A stretch of 64,000 nt of DNA from Amylostereum areolatum (Eukaryota; Basidiomycota; Agaricomycetes; Russulales; Stereaceae): contig SAXG01000110.1 of the NCBI GenBank assembly GCA_012932865.1, positions 1 through 64,000 on the forward strand. Reading direction: 5' to 3'. Shown piece by piece: positions 37,501-46,370 of the stretch. The first letter of the stretch is position 1. Each line of letters opens with the position of its first letter. The notes below the pieces were generated by a model that was not told the DNA's origin, made no database searches, and saw only the letters and a list, made by a program, of their open reading frames with translations. The position numbers and the translations under genes are program-made.

Positions 37501-38679
37501 GAATTCGTGGTACGCCGTTGGGACTCGCTCAGAGAAGGTCTGTTCCTTTTTCTTAGCGTGCTCTTCAATTGCAATGTCCGATGCATGGGTCCGGATGTGG
37601 TATGTCGCTTTGTAGCCATCCCAGTCGAAAGCAAACAGCTGCTCGTCCTTTTCCATGTGGACTGGCTCTTCCTCCTCCTCTTCATCATCATCGATATTGA
37701 GGAGGGGAGGGGGACGAGAGCAGCTGATAGGGCATCGGTCGAATTCAATTGACCCGGATTTCCAGTCGATGTGAGGGTTGTGCTTCTTTAGCCACTCATG
37801 TCCAATGAAAAGGTCCGTATCTCCTAGATTGGAGACCGCCAGGTCAATGTTTTCTTCATGGTCTTGAATATTTAGGCGAAGTGTGACATATTCCGTGATG
37901 GGACCTCCTGTGTTGAGAGTGCCGTCTGCATTTCGTACTGGGATTGGGCGAGCAGTCCGCCGCGTGGGGATGTGATTTTCCTGTACAAACTTCGTGTTGA
38001 TACACGAGCCAGTGCAACCACTGTCCAGGAGTGCGAGAGCTTTGACAATGCGCTTGGAACCTACCACCAGTTGTGTGGGAATGACCGTTTGTTCCTTGGC
38101 GCTGGAGGAGCGTATGAACTGCATAGGAGTGGCGAGCTCTAGTAGAGCTTGACATGCTAACTCGTCTCCCATGCCAGTTATTTCCCTGATGGCTTCATAA
38201 GTAGCCTCGTCACGGCGTCGGTGGTGTGTCCAGCTGCGAAGGATTGCAATCGCACTTTCGGGTTTGTCTTCCCTTAAGCGACGAAGCATCCATTGAGCCG
38301 TTCCAGGTGCCATATAACATGATTTGGGCGCCGTGCCCCTTCCATCGCACGGTGTTGTCCCTGACTTCACAGGGTCCATATCCAAAACCGAGTCTGTATC
38401 CAAAGCCGTATCCAAAACTGAAGCCGAAACCGATGCCGTATCCAAAGCCGAAGGCTCACAAATCGAAGCCTGAGTATCTAAAATAACAACGGGACGCGTG
38501 CCCGTACCGATAGAGTCCGTAAGAGAAGTCATAATGGGGATATCCCCCGTAGTAGTACAGTCCGAATCAACCATGCGCATATGTAAACGAGAACCAGGCC
38601 ACCGTGGCGCAACAAAACCAGACGAGCGAGAAACAGAAACTTGGGCTTCAGATGCCGTGTACATCGTCAGCCCCCTCAA
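34504..38679 (-). CDS. pol: Chromovirus Pol polyprotein: protease, RT, RNase H, integrase, chromodomain
   Basis: The open frame has 1391 codons. It has, in order, an aspartic protease (ALLDSGCTGSCI, active-site Asp near residue 219), reverse transcriptase (FFGLTNSPSTFQ and the catalytic VVYLDDILIF), and RNase H (FRVEADSSDYATGAVLS, EIYDKELLAI). These are followed by integrase with an HHCC zinc finger (GHPGRYKTHELI, CETCQRT) and a DDE core (SIDFVMPLP, SDRGSVF, a Glu in HPQMDGQTERSN). The C-terminal chromodomain YLVKWKGYPDNDNTWEP, which in chromoviruses guides integration through histone marks, completes it. The frame is in -1 relative to gag and has no ATG at its 5' edge (the first codon is TTG), consistent with expression by -1 frameshifting. 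It is intact. Confidence 0.97.
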   Translation of the reverse strand: MRGLTMYTASEAQVSVSRSSGFVAPRWPGSRLHMRMVDSDCTTTGDIPIMTSLTDSIGTGTRPVVILDTQASICEPSALDTASVSASVLDTALDTDSVLDMDPVKSGTTPCDGRGTAPKSCYMAPGTAQWMLRRLREDKPESAIAILRSWTHHRRRDEATYEAIREITGMGDELACQALLELATPMQFIRSSSAKEQTVIPTQLVVGSKRIVKALALLDSGCTGSCINTKFVQENHIPTRRTARPIPVRNADGTLNTGGPITEYVTLRLNIQDHEENIDLAVSNLGDTDLFIGHEWLKKHNPHIDWKSGSIEFDRCPISCSRPPPLLNIDDDEEEEEEPVHMEKDEQLFAFDWDGYKATYHIRTHASDIAIEEHAKKKEQTFSERVPTAYHEFKDIFDKDDFDKLPERRPWDHAIELTPNFKPVDCKVYPLTLDEQKQLDAFLEENLISGRIQPSKSPMASPFFFIKKKDGSLRPVQDYRKLNEMTIKNRYPLPLIQELIDKLKGARHFTKLDVRWGYNNVRIKEGDEWKAAFRTNKGLYEPTVMFFGLTNSPSTFQAMMNDLFKDLIHQGVVVVYLDDILIFTHTLEEHRRIVKEVLRILRENKLYLKPEKCEFEKAEIEYLGMIVGGGRVRMDPAKVAAITNWPAPKTKKQLQSFLGFCNFYRRFIKDFSGIAHPMTKLTGKTEWVWDTPQQEAFEELKRRITSQPVLAIPTDDGQFRVEADSSDYATGAVLSQQQDNGKWHPVAFLSKSLSEAERNYEIYDKELLAIMTALEEWRQYLMGARQEFEIWSDHRNLTYFRKAQKLNRRQARWLTELQEYHCTLLHKPGKTMGKPDAISRLAGLEKGEKDNENIVLLKPELFRALNHAGIITNGPDNVFIERIQEATLLRDHTVERALALKVKGWLEHADGTITWQHRLYVPRDKGLRADIIQAHHDGPLVGHPGRYKTHELITRNYWWPAIRDDVRKYVEGCETCQRTKIRHDRIAAPLHPHDPPQAPWEHVSIDFVMPLPVSDGKDAICNVNCMGTKQVVFWATTKDLTEDELAFEYLREVVPHHGIPRKIVSDRGSVFVSKFTTALFQLLGIEGNPSTAYHPQMDGQTERSNMTMENYLRIFVNQRQDNWTRYLPLAMTALNNMVHSSIGMSPNFANYGRELYLGTNPRRGTDNPSANEFAQRMRDIYEEARSALKAAQDDQKRFYDRKKDEPIDYKIGDFVWLEAKTRDGQTVIKTARPMQKLDDKRFGPFEILEKVGASAYKLRLPTSWSRKHPVFNESLLSPHNGPAFDNQKAPTPPPPELVQGEEVYEVEKIIDSKKVGRGFKYLVKWKGYPDNDNTWEPLTNLQNAKKRIDDFHREHPGAPKPARLNRWELLLEEETGSDYDEDVESKEGVMS
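34512..34524 (-). promoter_or_regulatory. Polypurine tract (plus-strand primer)
   Basis: On the sense strand AAGGAAGGGGTGA abuts the 3' LTR, the position expected for the plus-strand DNA primer. It also encodes the end of pol. Confidence 0.8.
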
Positions 38680-39932
38680 AAACCCTCTTTCTTCTCCTCC
38701 CCCTTCGGCTGAGCTTGAAGCGCGTCCATCACGCTTTTCCGATCTTCGGCCGACAGGCTCCTAGCCCAGGCAGTGGGTGTCTCGAACGTCTGTGCTCGAG
38801 CCTCCCGCTTTGGTGGTTCCGTGTACCGGTCCCTCCCCCACATGTCTCGGATGTTCTTCACGTCCACCCTGCAGTCCCGCACCTGGTGGCCATTCTGTCC
38901 GCAGCGGAAGCATCGCCCCTTGATGTCGACACGGTTGACGTCCATCGGCTGACCTTTGCCACCGTGCACCGTGCCGGTTCCATCGCGGCGCCATGGGACC
39001 TGCCCCCCTTGTTGCCCATTGGACGATCCTTGTCCTTTGGGTTTTTGGTTCTGCACGGGTCCACTGCGCTGGGTCTTAAGGTCCTCCCGCTCCTGTCGCA
39101 GACCGTCGATCAGGATGATGCGCTCTTTGAGGTCCTCATATTTCTGAGGAACGTGGCCGCTGTCGTAGATGGAGTCAATGGTCCGATAGTAGACGTTGTG
39201 TTTGAGCAGCTGCATGAGGTGGATAGGGTCCTGCGCCGTGGAGTATCCTGCCTTCCTTGCGAGTTGCTCGAACTTGGCAAAGTATTCATGGGCAGTGGTA
39301 CCCTTCGTCTGTTTGAACCCGTCCAGTTCGACTGCGGCACGGTGCTGCTCATTGACGTCGGTGAAGGCCCCTTTGAGTGCTTTGTGGAAGTCCACCCAGG
39401 CGACCATGGCTCCATTGGCCAAGTGTGCATCCTCATACTCGGCCTTCCAGGTGCGTGCTGCCTCCCCCGTCATGTAGGTGAGAATGAAGAGGACTTTGTC
39501 CTTGTCCGTCACGAGGTCATCCTCAGCGGCTCGCATGTATTCCTCGCACGACCGCATCCAGTCATTGAAGTCCTCTCGTTTCCCAGAGAAGCCTTCAGGA
39601 GTTTTTGCGTGGACTTTCTTTCGGGGGGGTCTGGCGGCGGCGGCGGCTGGGGCACTAACAGTGACCGCAGGGGGGTTGACGGTGATGGGGGGGGCCGTGA
39701 CGTTGACGGTGGGGGGTGGCAGGTTGAGGGCAGCAACAAGCACGGCAGGGATGGCGACCCATCGGCCATTTACTTCCATGAGCCAGGCATTGTCGGTGCC
39801 GTTATTCATGTGTTGGATGGGAGAGCCAGTTTGGCCGATGACGATGTTCCATGTTCCACCGATTTCGGTGCAGTTGGTAAGTTCGGCGGGGAGAGGGGGT
39901 TGAGGGTCGGTGCGGATCCACTGGGCAGCCAT
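38676..39932 (-). CDS. gag: Chromovirus Gag (capsid and CCHC zinc knuckle)
   Basis: The retrotransposon structural protein. A capsid-like helical region (FSGKREDFNDWMRSCEEYM, AARTWKAEYED, GTTAHEYFAKFEQLARKAGY) is followed by a CCHC nucleic-acid-binding knuckle, CFRCGQNGHQVRDC, then a short tail ending at EGF. From ATG at 39,932 it has 418 residues. The frame is open and protein-like upstream as far as 40,238, where a TAA separates it from another in-frame coding segment (40,638-40,239). Gag may therefore originally have begun at 40,638. It feeds pol by a -1 frameshift at its stop codon. Confidence 0.9.
   Translation of the reverse strand: MAAQWIRTDPQPPLPAELTNCTEIGGTWNIVIGQTGSPIQHMNNGTDNAWLMEVNGRWVAIPAVLVAALNLPPPTVNVTAPPITVNPPAVTVSAPAAAAARPPRKKVHAKTPEGFSGKREDFNDWMRSCEEYMRAAEDDLVTDKDKVLFILTYMTGEAARTWKAEYEDAHLANGAMVAWVDFHKALKGAFTDVNEQHRAAVELDGFKQTKGTTAHEYFAKFEQLARKAGYSTAQDPIHLMQLLKHNVYYRTIDSIYDSGHVPQKYEDLKERIILIDGLRQEREDLKTQRSGPVQNQKPKGQGSSNGQQGGQVPWRRDGTGTVHGGKGQPMDVNRVDIKGRCFRCGQNGHQVRDCRVDVKNIRDMWGRDRYTEPPKREARAQTFETPTAWARSLSAEDRKSVMDALQAQPKGEEKKEGF
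38679..38685 (-). promoter_or_regulatory. Candidate -1 ribosomal frameshift heptamer G_GGT_TTT
   Basis: Immediately before the gag stop codon TGA (38,678-38,676), the sense strand reads GAG GGT TTT TGA. The heptamer G GGT TTT fits X XXY YYZ in the gag frame, and a one-base slip back enters the pol frame directly. Confidence 0.7.
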
Positions 39933-40238
39933 GATTGGTTCGTCGAGGTCGGAGAAGTCTTCGTCGGTGACAGGCGGTAGGGCGGAGGCGGCGATGAGGT
40001 TGAAGTCGGCTTCAGTGAGGTCGTCTTGGCTTTCGTTGGCGAAGTACCAACTGATGCCACTTGTTTGGGTTGCTACGAAGGCAACTTCTACAGTGGTGTC
40101 TCCGAGTTGGACAAAGAAGTCATTTCCTCGTTCAGTGAAGCCTAGAGGGAGGGGATATATGTAGCAGTTTTCGTCCTCAACGTCGGTGTCGGAGTCAGAA
40201 CTGGAGTCGGAGCCGTTGAGTCTGAACGAGGGAATTGT

Positions 40239-40638
40239 TTATAAGTGGGTGAGGTCGATGACCTCTGGCTGGGTGAGGTCGATGACCTCTGGCTCTGGTG
40301 TGGGGCTGGGGGTGTTGCCTGGTGTAAGGAGGCGGTGGGTGTGTCGAGTGTCCACTGGTATTTTCTCGTTGGGCGCGTAGAAGGACTTTGGGGGTTGCTC
40401 GAGTTTGTAGCGGTAGGTGACGTATGGGCAGGAGTAGACGTAGAGGTTTCCGTTTCCTTGTTCGCTTATTTTGAGGCGATAGAAGTGGATGTCTATGATG
40501 GAGTCTTCAAGTTCTTCTACGCCGAGGGCGACCTTCCAATTGTGCCAGGCCCAGGGGTCTTTAGATTCGTTGATGAGGGAGATGATAGCGTCGTGGCTGA
40601 TGGGGATGAATTCTTGTACTTGCGAGCGCCAATCTTCC
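40239..40638 (-). CDS. Chromovirus gag N-terminal segment, closed by an in-frame TAA
   Basis: From ATG 40,638 (MEDWRSQVQEFIPISHDAI) this frame runs in register with gag, through a folded-looking segment and a VIDLTQPEVIDLTH repeat to TAA at 40,241-40,239. Translation beyond the stop stays open for about 100 codons into the annotated gag start. This looks like one original gag frame carrying a nonsense mutation, or a leader ORF with stop read-through; the sequence alone does not decide. Confidence 0.55.
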
Positions 40639-41099
40639 ATGCACGAGCCCCCAGTCGAAATGGTTACTCTGTGCGGCAAGGGAAGATTTTGTCGAGGGAA
40701 GGTGGTTCTGTTATGAGATCGCAAGACGGTCTGCCTCAGTCTTCTCGACCTGTTGGCTGTCTCTTCGTCTAGGGGACACGAGCCCAAAGACTTCCTAAAC
40801 CGCTTTCCTTTCGCCGCTTTTACTCGTTTCCTACACCGAAGGTGCACCTTCTACTGTCACCTCTGAGCTTTCAACTCCTGGTATTGGAGAGTCTCGAGTA
40901 GGTGTAACGTTTCGAGGAAACGTCAAGCCGGCACCGGTATACGTGCGCACGACCACAATGTCAGGGTAACGAGTCGCGTACTCTGGGGGCAACGGTCTAG
41001 GGCGGCACAGGGGAAGAACAAGGTCAGTACCAGACGGGTACTACTACTACTACGCTACAGTACGTAGGGACGGTCGTAGGGTGGTGCAAGAGTAAACAG

Positions 41100-41109
41100 A
41101 TCTCGAGCT
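41100..41109 (-). promoter_or_regulatory. Self-priming primer-binding site
   Basis: Two bases inside the 5' LTR, the sense strand reads AGCTCGAGAT, exactly complementary to the predicted first ten bases of the transcript (ATCTCGAGCT at 41,249-41,240). No TGG for a tRNA 3' end is present. This matches the Tf1-type self-priming scheme. Confidence 0.7.
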
Positions 41110-41111
41110 TA

Positions 41112-41569
41112 TGTCAGCAACGACTAGTGCGACAGCACCAAGTTACGACACAGCTGACTAGAAGATGAGGACAACAGAGGGGAGCCGATCAGACACGGCG
41201 ACAGACGAGGGAAAGCAAGCAAAGTCGGTAGAATTGACTAGCTCGAGATAAGGAATATGTACAGCGAGAGCGAGCCTTATATACACAAGAGGAGAGAGAC
41301 TTAGGTAAGCAACCAATACACGGCGATCAGTAAGCAGACCAAGTATAAGTAAGCAGTCGTATGTAAAAGAGCACAGCATGAGTCAGTATCGTACAGCATG
41401 AGTCAAGAGGAAGGAGTCAGACCCAGACCGAGATGAGTCACGTGGGTCCGGGCGGGATATAGATGAGCCGGGTCCGGGCCAAGGTGGAGCCGGACCGGTG
41501 ATAAGTTGATAAGTCCTAAAGCGTGTAACCGATGTAAAGTAAAAAGAAAATTATAGACCGTTCATGACA
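41112..41569 (-). repeat. 5' LTR of the chromovirus
   Basis: 458 bp; it begins TGTCATGAAC and ends GTTGCTGACA on the sense strand. It contains the TATA box and probable start of transcription. Confidence 0.95.
41249..41283 (-). promoter_or_regulatory. Chromovirus TATA box and predicted transcription start
   Basis: TATATAAGG starts at 41,283 on the sense strand. ATCTCGAGCT, 34 bp downstream at 41,249, is the predicted RNA 5' end because it complements the primer site beside the LTR. Confidence 0.65.
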
Positions 41570-41574
41570 ACGGC
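41570..41574. repeat. Target-site duplication ACGGC (right copy)
   Basis: Identical to 34,049-34,053. Removing one copy with the retrotransposon restores the reading frame of the interrupted gene (GAC GGC followed by GAT GAC GGA). Confidence 0.95.
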
Positions 41575-42286
41575 GATGACGGACCCAACTTGGCACCGGC
41601 AACTCGCCCGTCCCGAGAAGGATCCCTTCGTCCATCCCGAGAAGGCTCGATTCGCCCGTCCCGCGAAGGTGGTTCTCGCCAGGGCTCCGAGCATCGCTCG
41701 GTCGCGTCTCACGTGTCGGTGCTCACTATGTCTACCGAGGACGAAGGCGGTGCGCGGGTGCCTGCAAAGCGCAAGCGTGTGGGCGAGGACGCTGCCGAGG
41801 ACAAGCACGGCGGATTATCCCCCGCATCTTGGGCCGCCTTGAGTCCTGAGGAGCGCATGATCATTGAAGAAGACCCCGAGGCGGACATGCCTGAGCTTCC
41901 CAAGAAGGCAAAGAGGGGAGGCAGCACAGGGAGGGGGGGGAGAGGCAAGGGCAAGGGGAAAAATACCCCCAGCAATGCAGAGCCTGCACTAACTCGGCAA
42001 CAAGCTCAGAAGAGGGGAGAAGACCCCGTCGCAGGACCATCTGGCTCTGCAGAGCCGTCGGCATCTGTCACTGCACGCGGGCAGAATAAGCCAAAGAGTG
42101 GCAAGGGCCGGGGAGGAAATTAGATGGTATGTCGGCTTCGGTAGGTTACGCTTTGGCGTTGGGATCTTGTATGCTTTCATCCGTTTTTCTCGGTAGTGTC
42201 TGGCTACCCATCTTGTATCGCCTGCCGGTTGGGGTGTTTGGTTTCCATACTTGTACTTCGGGTTTTGCTTGCGCGTGCGCGTGTTA

Positions 42287-42309
42287 CTCGGTAGCATTGT
42301 GCTACCGAG
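42287..42309. terminator. Perfect 10-bp hairpin between convergent genes
   Basis: CTCGGTAGCA, TTG, TGCTACCGAG forms a 10-bp stem with a 3-nt loop, centred between the ends of the convergent genes that stop at 42,123 and 42,387. It is made of two inverted TACCGA motifs. A role in 3' end formation or protein binding is inferred. Confidence 0.5.
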
Positions 42310-42386
42310 GTGTATTATTTATAGGCCCATACATATACACAAATAAAAATGGCCTTTACAAGTTTTAATGGAGTGGGCTTAGTCTC

Positions 42387-45300
42387 TTAAGTCCTCTTCC
42401 TCTTCCTCTTCTTCTTTTGCGGCTCTCCTTCCACACCCTCGGCAGGAACTGCCACTTTCTTCGGCACGGGTTTTGGTTTTGGCCTTGGCTTTTTCGCTGC
42501 CGCCTGAGGCCTCCTTTTATTGATTTCTTCGTCCCCTAAGAATGCAGACATCCCTACCTGGGGAATGTGATCGTCATCTTCAGGATTATCTGGCTCCTCC
42601 TCATCATCGTCCCCCTCCTCCCCAAGGTCCAGGTCGACAACTGTCCCCTTCCGTCTCTTTGCCTTCTCGGCACGGTTGATATTTACCCTGTCGGCGACCT
42701 GAGCCTGCCGCTCCAAGGCAATGGCTCTAGCTCGGTCCCCCGTTGTCTCACCCTCATTTAATGCTGCTGCAGCGTCCTCCACGCTTGTAGTGGGTGCAGA
42801 GACATTGATGTTCGCCAGGACTCGAATGCGACGACGATGTACCGGGTCCTTCGGCAGGGGGGGGAGAATTTGCCGAAGGTCGGCAAGCGCCGTCCCTGCT
42901 GCCGCCTCCAAGTCCTGCAGTGTGTCGGTCTGCAATAGCACCGAAGACGAGAGGATCTTCTTTGCGTGATCGCTAATCGGGACAAACATGTGGGGATGCT
43001 CTTGGTAGTCCTTCACAAGTTGGCAGTCGGCAGCAGCAAGCCCGAGCTTGAGGGCAAAGGAGAGAGCCACCTCCCGAGACACCGGCTTATTATGTTGGAC
43101 GACTTGTTGAGTGTCCATGTCATTGAGAAACTGCCGGAGCTTGTACATGTCTTTATGCAGCAGGTCAGGTAAACCTCTTCTTGGCCATGAGAATGATCCC
43201 CACGCCCTCGGCATAGGTAGAGAATCTCTCTGGTGCGGATTGTGAACCTGCCGGATGTTAGACGTGGTTGCAGAACATAAGGCGCTGGACACTTACTAGC
43301 TGTCGGCAGATTATGGTAATCAGTTCTTGGTAGTTTTGATCGTCCCACAAACGTCGCATGAACTTGATTCTGGACTCGCTCGGTGAACGCTCGGTGATGG
43401 AGATGCCGGGCCAGGCGTAATAATCCACCACCACCTGAATGTCGTCTGCCATGGCACCGAAGACCGCGTTAAGCCAGGTTTCTTGTCGCTCGGTAGGGTT
43501 GAATGTTGAGCTGCCAATGGCCCCCTTCCAAACAGGGTGAGGGGGGTACAGCGTGCCAGGTGGATCGTTCATAAGCTCTGCCTTGGCCTGGTAGCAACGC
43601 GCATACAGCATGCCGAGAAGGATAACATCCCAAGCCTGGCGAAAGCCAAGGAAGATATGTCTCTCGCCAGCCTCACGCTTCCACGGATCTTTGTCCAGCC
43701 ATTCCTCCAGTCTCTGTAAATGTTCGCCATTCTCTTCCAGATACATTGGCGGTAGCCATGCTTTCACCCATGTCCAAGTTAAAGGTGCCTGGATGTTTGG
43801 ATCCAGCGCACCATGGGGCGTGTCTACACTCGACAGCTAGTACATGTTAGATTCTGACATCTTCCCCTAGTAGAAAAACACTCACAGGTAGACATGCGAG
43901 TGTTTCGGCAGCACGCTCAAGCTCGGGCACTTCACCCTGCAATGTGTCTCTCACCCAAGTGAGGTATGCATTCGGAGTGGCCGGCACGGATACGGGGGGG
44001 ACACCCGGCCAGTCTGGGTTGACAGGCATCCTAGCGAGAGGGAGAAGGTCGGGAGCCTCGGCAAGGCCAGGCGCAAGCTCGGGATCGCCAGGGTCATGGA
44101 CTTCCTCGTCATCTTCGACATCCTCCCACTCATCGCTATCGGCAGGGGTCTTCTTTGAGACTTGTTTTGGTGTCGGCACGAACTGAGAGTGCCAAAAGCA
44201 CTGATGGTCGGGGAGAGGTTCGTAAATTTGGTCCTTGTCGTAGTACGCCTTCATCGTAAAACCACCCCGAGAATGGAAGTGCCAGAAGAGAGCGGTCTTC
44301 TCCGCGATCCACATCTTCTCGGGGTCCTGTATGACGACCCGCTTACGCACCCCCTTGCAGATCCAGTAGGGAATGTCTTGTTCATCGAAGAAGGTGAAGG
44401 TCTGATCACGGAGCAATTTCCATGGGGGTTGTATATGTTCGTTATCGCAAAGGACGGCTACCGAGGGGGGTTAGAGCGTAATTTGCACACTGAGATAGAT
44501 GAAAACGTACCGACGCCCTTCTGGATTGCATGCCTCAACCACCGATTCAACCCTTTGTTTTTCTTCACCTTGGCGAAGTCCACCTCGGCAGGAATTGTGA
44601 TTTTCTTTCCGTCATGTGTTATAGGGATGGGGGACTCTTGCGGACCCAGCTGGGGCTCGGGGAGTTTGCCGTCTAGTTCGTCTGATATCTCGGTCAGCCT
44701 CGCTCGGTACCATGACCATAAGGGGGGCTCACTGGTCGCGTCCTCGATGAAGTCGTCAACCTTTTTGAATAGGGGTTTCAGAGAGAATATTTTCTTGAAC
44801 GGCTTTTTTGAGAGGCCAAGCTGGACTGAAAAGTCCATGCTACCGGACAGGCGCTTGAGTTAGAAACTAGGGCACAGAAAGTTAATGCTCACATGTCTGC
44901 TTTCCCCTCCAACTCGGGATCAACACCGTACAGCACAAACGCCCATACACCGATCTCACGTGCGCACCAAGTGATGAATTCACGGCATGCATCACGGAAA
45001 AATCGTCGCAGTCGCCTACCAAGCAGGTAAATATGTTGCTTGGTACGGTGCGAGGGACGAACACTGCGAACCTTTGTTTTACCTTGCGAGGCGGCCCGAC
45101 TCTGTTCCAAGTCTTTGCCAGCGCAACCAAGGCTTCATACTCCCCGTCCGGCAGCAGTCCTAAGCCCCGAGTGATGCCTGTTTGATATAGTCGGAGATAC
45201 GCTCCCGATGGGGGGATAGCATCCTCGTCAATGGCTTTGATGACCTCGTCGAGATGCTGCTTGAACAGAGCGCCGTAAGCCGTTCTCACTGTCCACCTTC

Positions 45301-45711
45301 GAGTCGACCGAAGAAAGGTTCGGATCTTCGCCACACGACCGTGCTGCGAGAACCACCGATTGACTGCCTGCCAAGCTGTCAATATACGCGAAGGTCAATG
45401 AAAGACCAGTCATCACTCACATCCTTAGTTCTACCGAGCAATTCTTCCTCCGCTTCACTCAGATCCTCATCGTCGGCATCCCAGTCCCATCCCGGGTGAG
45501 TAACCTCCCACACTCGGGGGAAAAATGTCTTGATCCAGGTTGGTCGGCCGGCAGCTGGGGTGTCGATGTATGCAGTGATGTTTTTATCCATGAGGTCGAG
45601 CATGGCCACTGTGAGAAGTGGGGCAGGTCCATGAGGGCCATTGGGAGTGAGGGAGGTCTCGGCAGCGTTGGGAGGTCCAGGGGGAGGATTCTGGGCGCCT
45701 GACATGGACAC
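42387..45711 (-). CDS. KDZ-element protein of unknown function, about seven exons
   Basis: Exons start at MSMSGAQNPPPGP (45,711) and end with KKKRKRKRT (42,387). Recognisable stretches include GRPTWIKTFFPRVWEVTHPG, RRFFRDACREFITWCAREIG, DEQDIPYWICKGVRKRVVIQD, RQAWDVILLGMLYARCYQA and WLNAVFGAMADDIQVVVDYY. An acidic spacer (DDDEEEPDNPEDDD) precedes a strongly basic C terminus, a likely nuclear localisation signal. Most junctions are in phase. The one near 45,030-45,060 needs a weak GTTCGC donor to keep the frame. I recognise no known domain. It is co-oriented with the transposase and the dioxygenase, and its large conserved-looking core suggests an element-specific nuclear function. Confidence 0.7.
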
Positions 45712-45910
45712 TGTGGTAGCGTTGTTGGGAAGAGCGGAAGAGGAAAACAGATCCCGGTCTATTCAGAGCCTCCATATAAACAGAATAACACGTTGGGACC
45801 ACGAGGTGTCCCTAGGGGTCTAGACATGAAATCTTGGTAGTAGGTACAGCCGGTATCACTTATACAGGGAGCAGGTGCACTCATCGATAACCAACTTATC
45901 TCAAACCATC

Positions 45911-46170
45911 ATGACCACCCCCACCAACCCCAAAGTCCAAGAAGCTCAAGTCTCGCTGGTGCCTCAAACTCAGGGGAGAACAACTCCAACGGTGCAATGT
46001 TTGTGATTCCTACCGAGAACGTCCTGCCGAGCCGAACACGTCTCTAATTGCGCGTCTTGCAGGTTTTTCAAATGTCCAAATCTGCGGAATGGGGTAATGA
46101 AGGGCAGGAGTCGTTTGTAGATACGGTGCCTAATTCTCGTACCGAAGGTCGATTGGGGGTAGGGTGACTT
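45911..46170 (+). pseudogene. Possible remnant of a small Cys-containing gene
   Basis: After an ATG at 45,911, an adjacent frame encodes KKLKSRWCLKLRGEQL and then CNVCDSYRERP, looking like a short basic, cysteine-bearing protein. An acceptor-like CTTGCAG precedes another protein-like stretch, VFQMSKSAEWGNEGQESFVD. The ATG is one base out of frame with the first segment, so it is either decayed or mis-modelled. It lies between two divergently placed element genes, in DNA dense in TRCCGA motifs. Confidence 0.25.
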
Positions 46171-46370
46171 TGTGCGCCTTGCCCTTCGACAGAATGAATG
46201 TGAGACAACTTTGGAATTTCGAGCTCTTCGGTCTTCAGAGCTGCTGGAACCAAGGCAGGCTGTGTTAGAGCAAGGGATGTTGCAATCAAATCTACCTCAA
46301 CGACATTCACCCCCTGGCAGCACGTTCATCTCGTACCGAGGCATGGGAACGAGCTAAACATTCGAGAGAT

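Larger units (their letters stand above)
34054..41569 (-). mobile_element. Ty3/gypsy chromovirus (LTR retrotransposon)
   Basis: This is a 7.5-kb element on the minus strand with two 458-bp LTRs that differ at 3 positions, gag and pol in that order, an integrase carrying a C-terminal chromodomain, a self-complementary primer site, a polypurine tract, and a perfect 5-bp target duplication. The pol reading frame is open throughout, so the copy is recent. One in-frame stop lies in the gag leader region. Confidence 0.95.
30904..42123 (+). pseudogene. KDZ-element Zn2Cys6-like coiled-coil protein, split by a retrotransposon
   Basis: Exons at 30,904-31,068, 31,118-31,310, 31,361-31,887, 31,943-32,201, 32,251-32,607 and 32,690-34,053 join in phase. 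The last resumes in frame at 41,575 and ends at 42,123. Residues 298-326 have the spacing CX2CX6CX7CX2CX6C of a Zn2Cys6 binuclear cluster, a fold that usually binds CGG triplets in DNA. Around it lie acidic and lysine-rich tracts, with AEEKTT repeats. A predicted coiled coil of some 250 residues (KVQEIFEIVEAIHENVKNLH) and a polyglutamine tract follow. The tail has RPSREGS repeats and basic GRGKGKG. Two lesions exist: an in-frame TAG at 33,712-33,714 inside the CAG tract, and the 7.5-kb chromovirus after codon GGC at 34,051-34,053. Likely role before damage: DNA binding for the element (inference). Confidence 0.75.

Noticed and set aside
41111..41112. tRNA-primed primer-binding site next to the LTR
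   Set aside because: The expected TGG start is absent; the adjacent bases pair with the element's own RNA 5' end instead.
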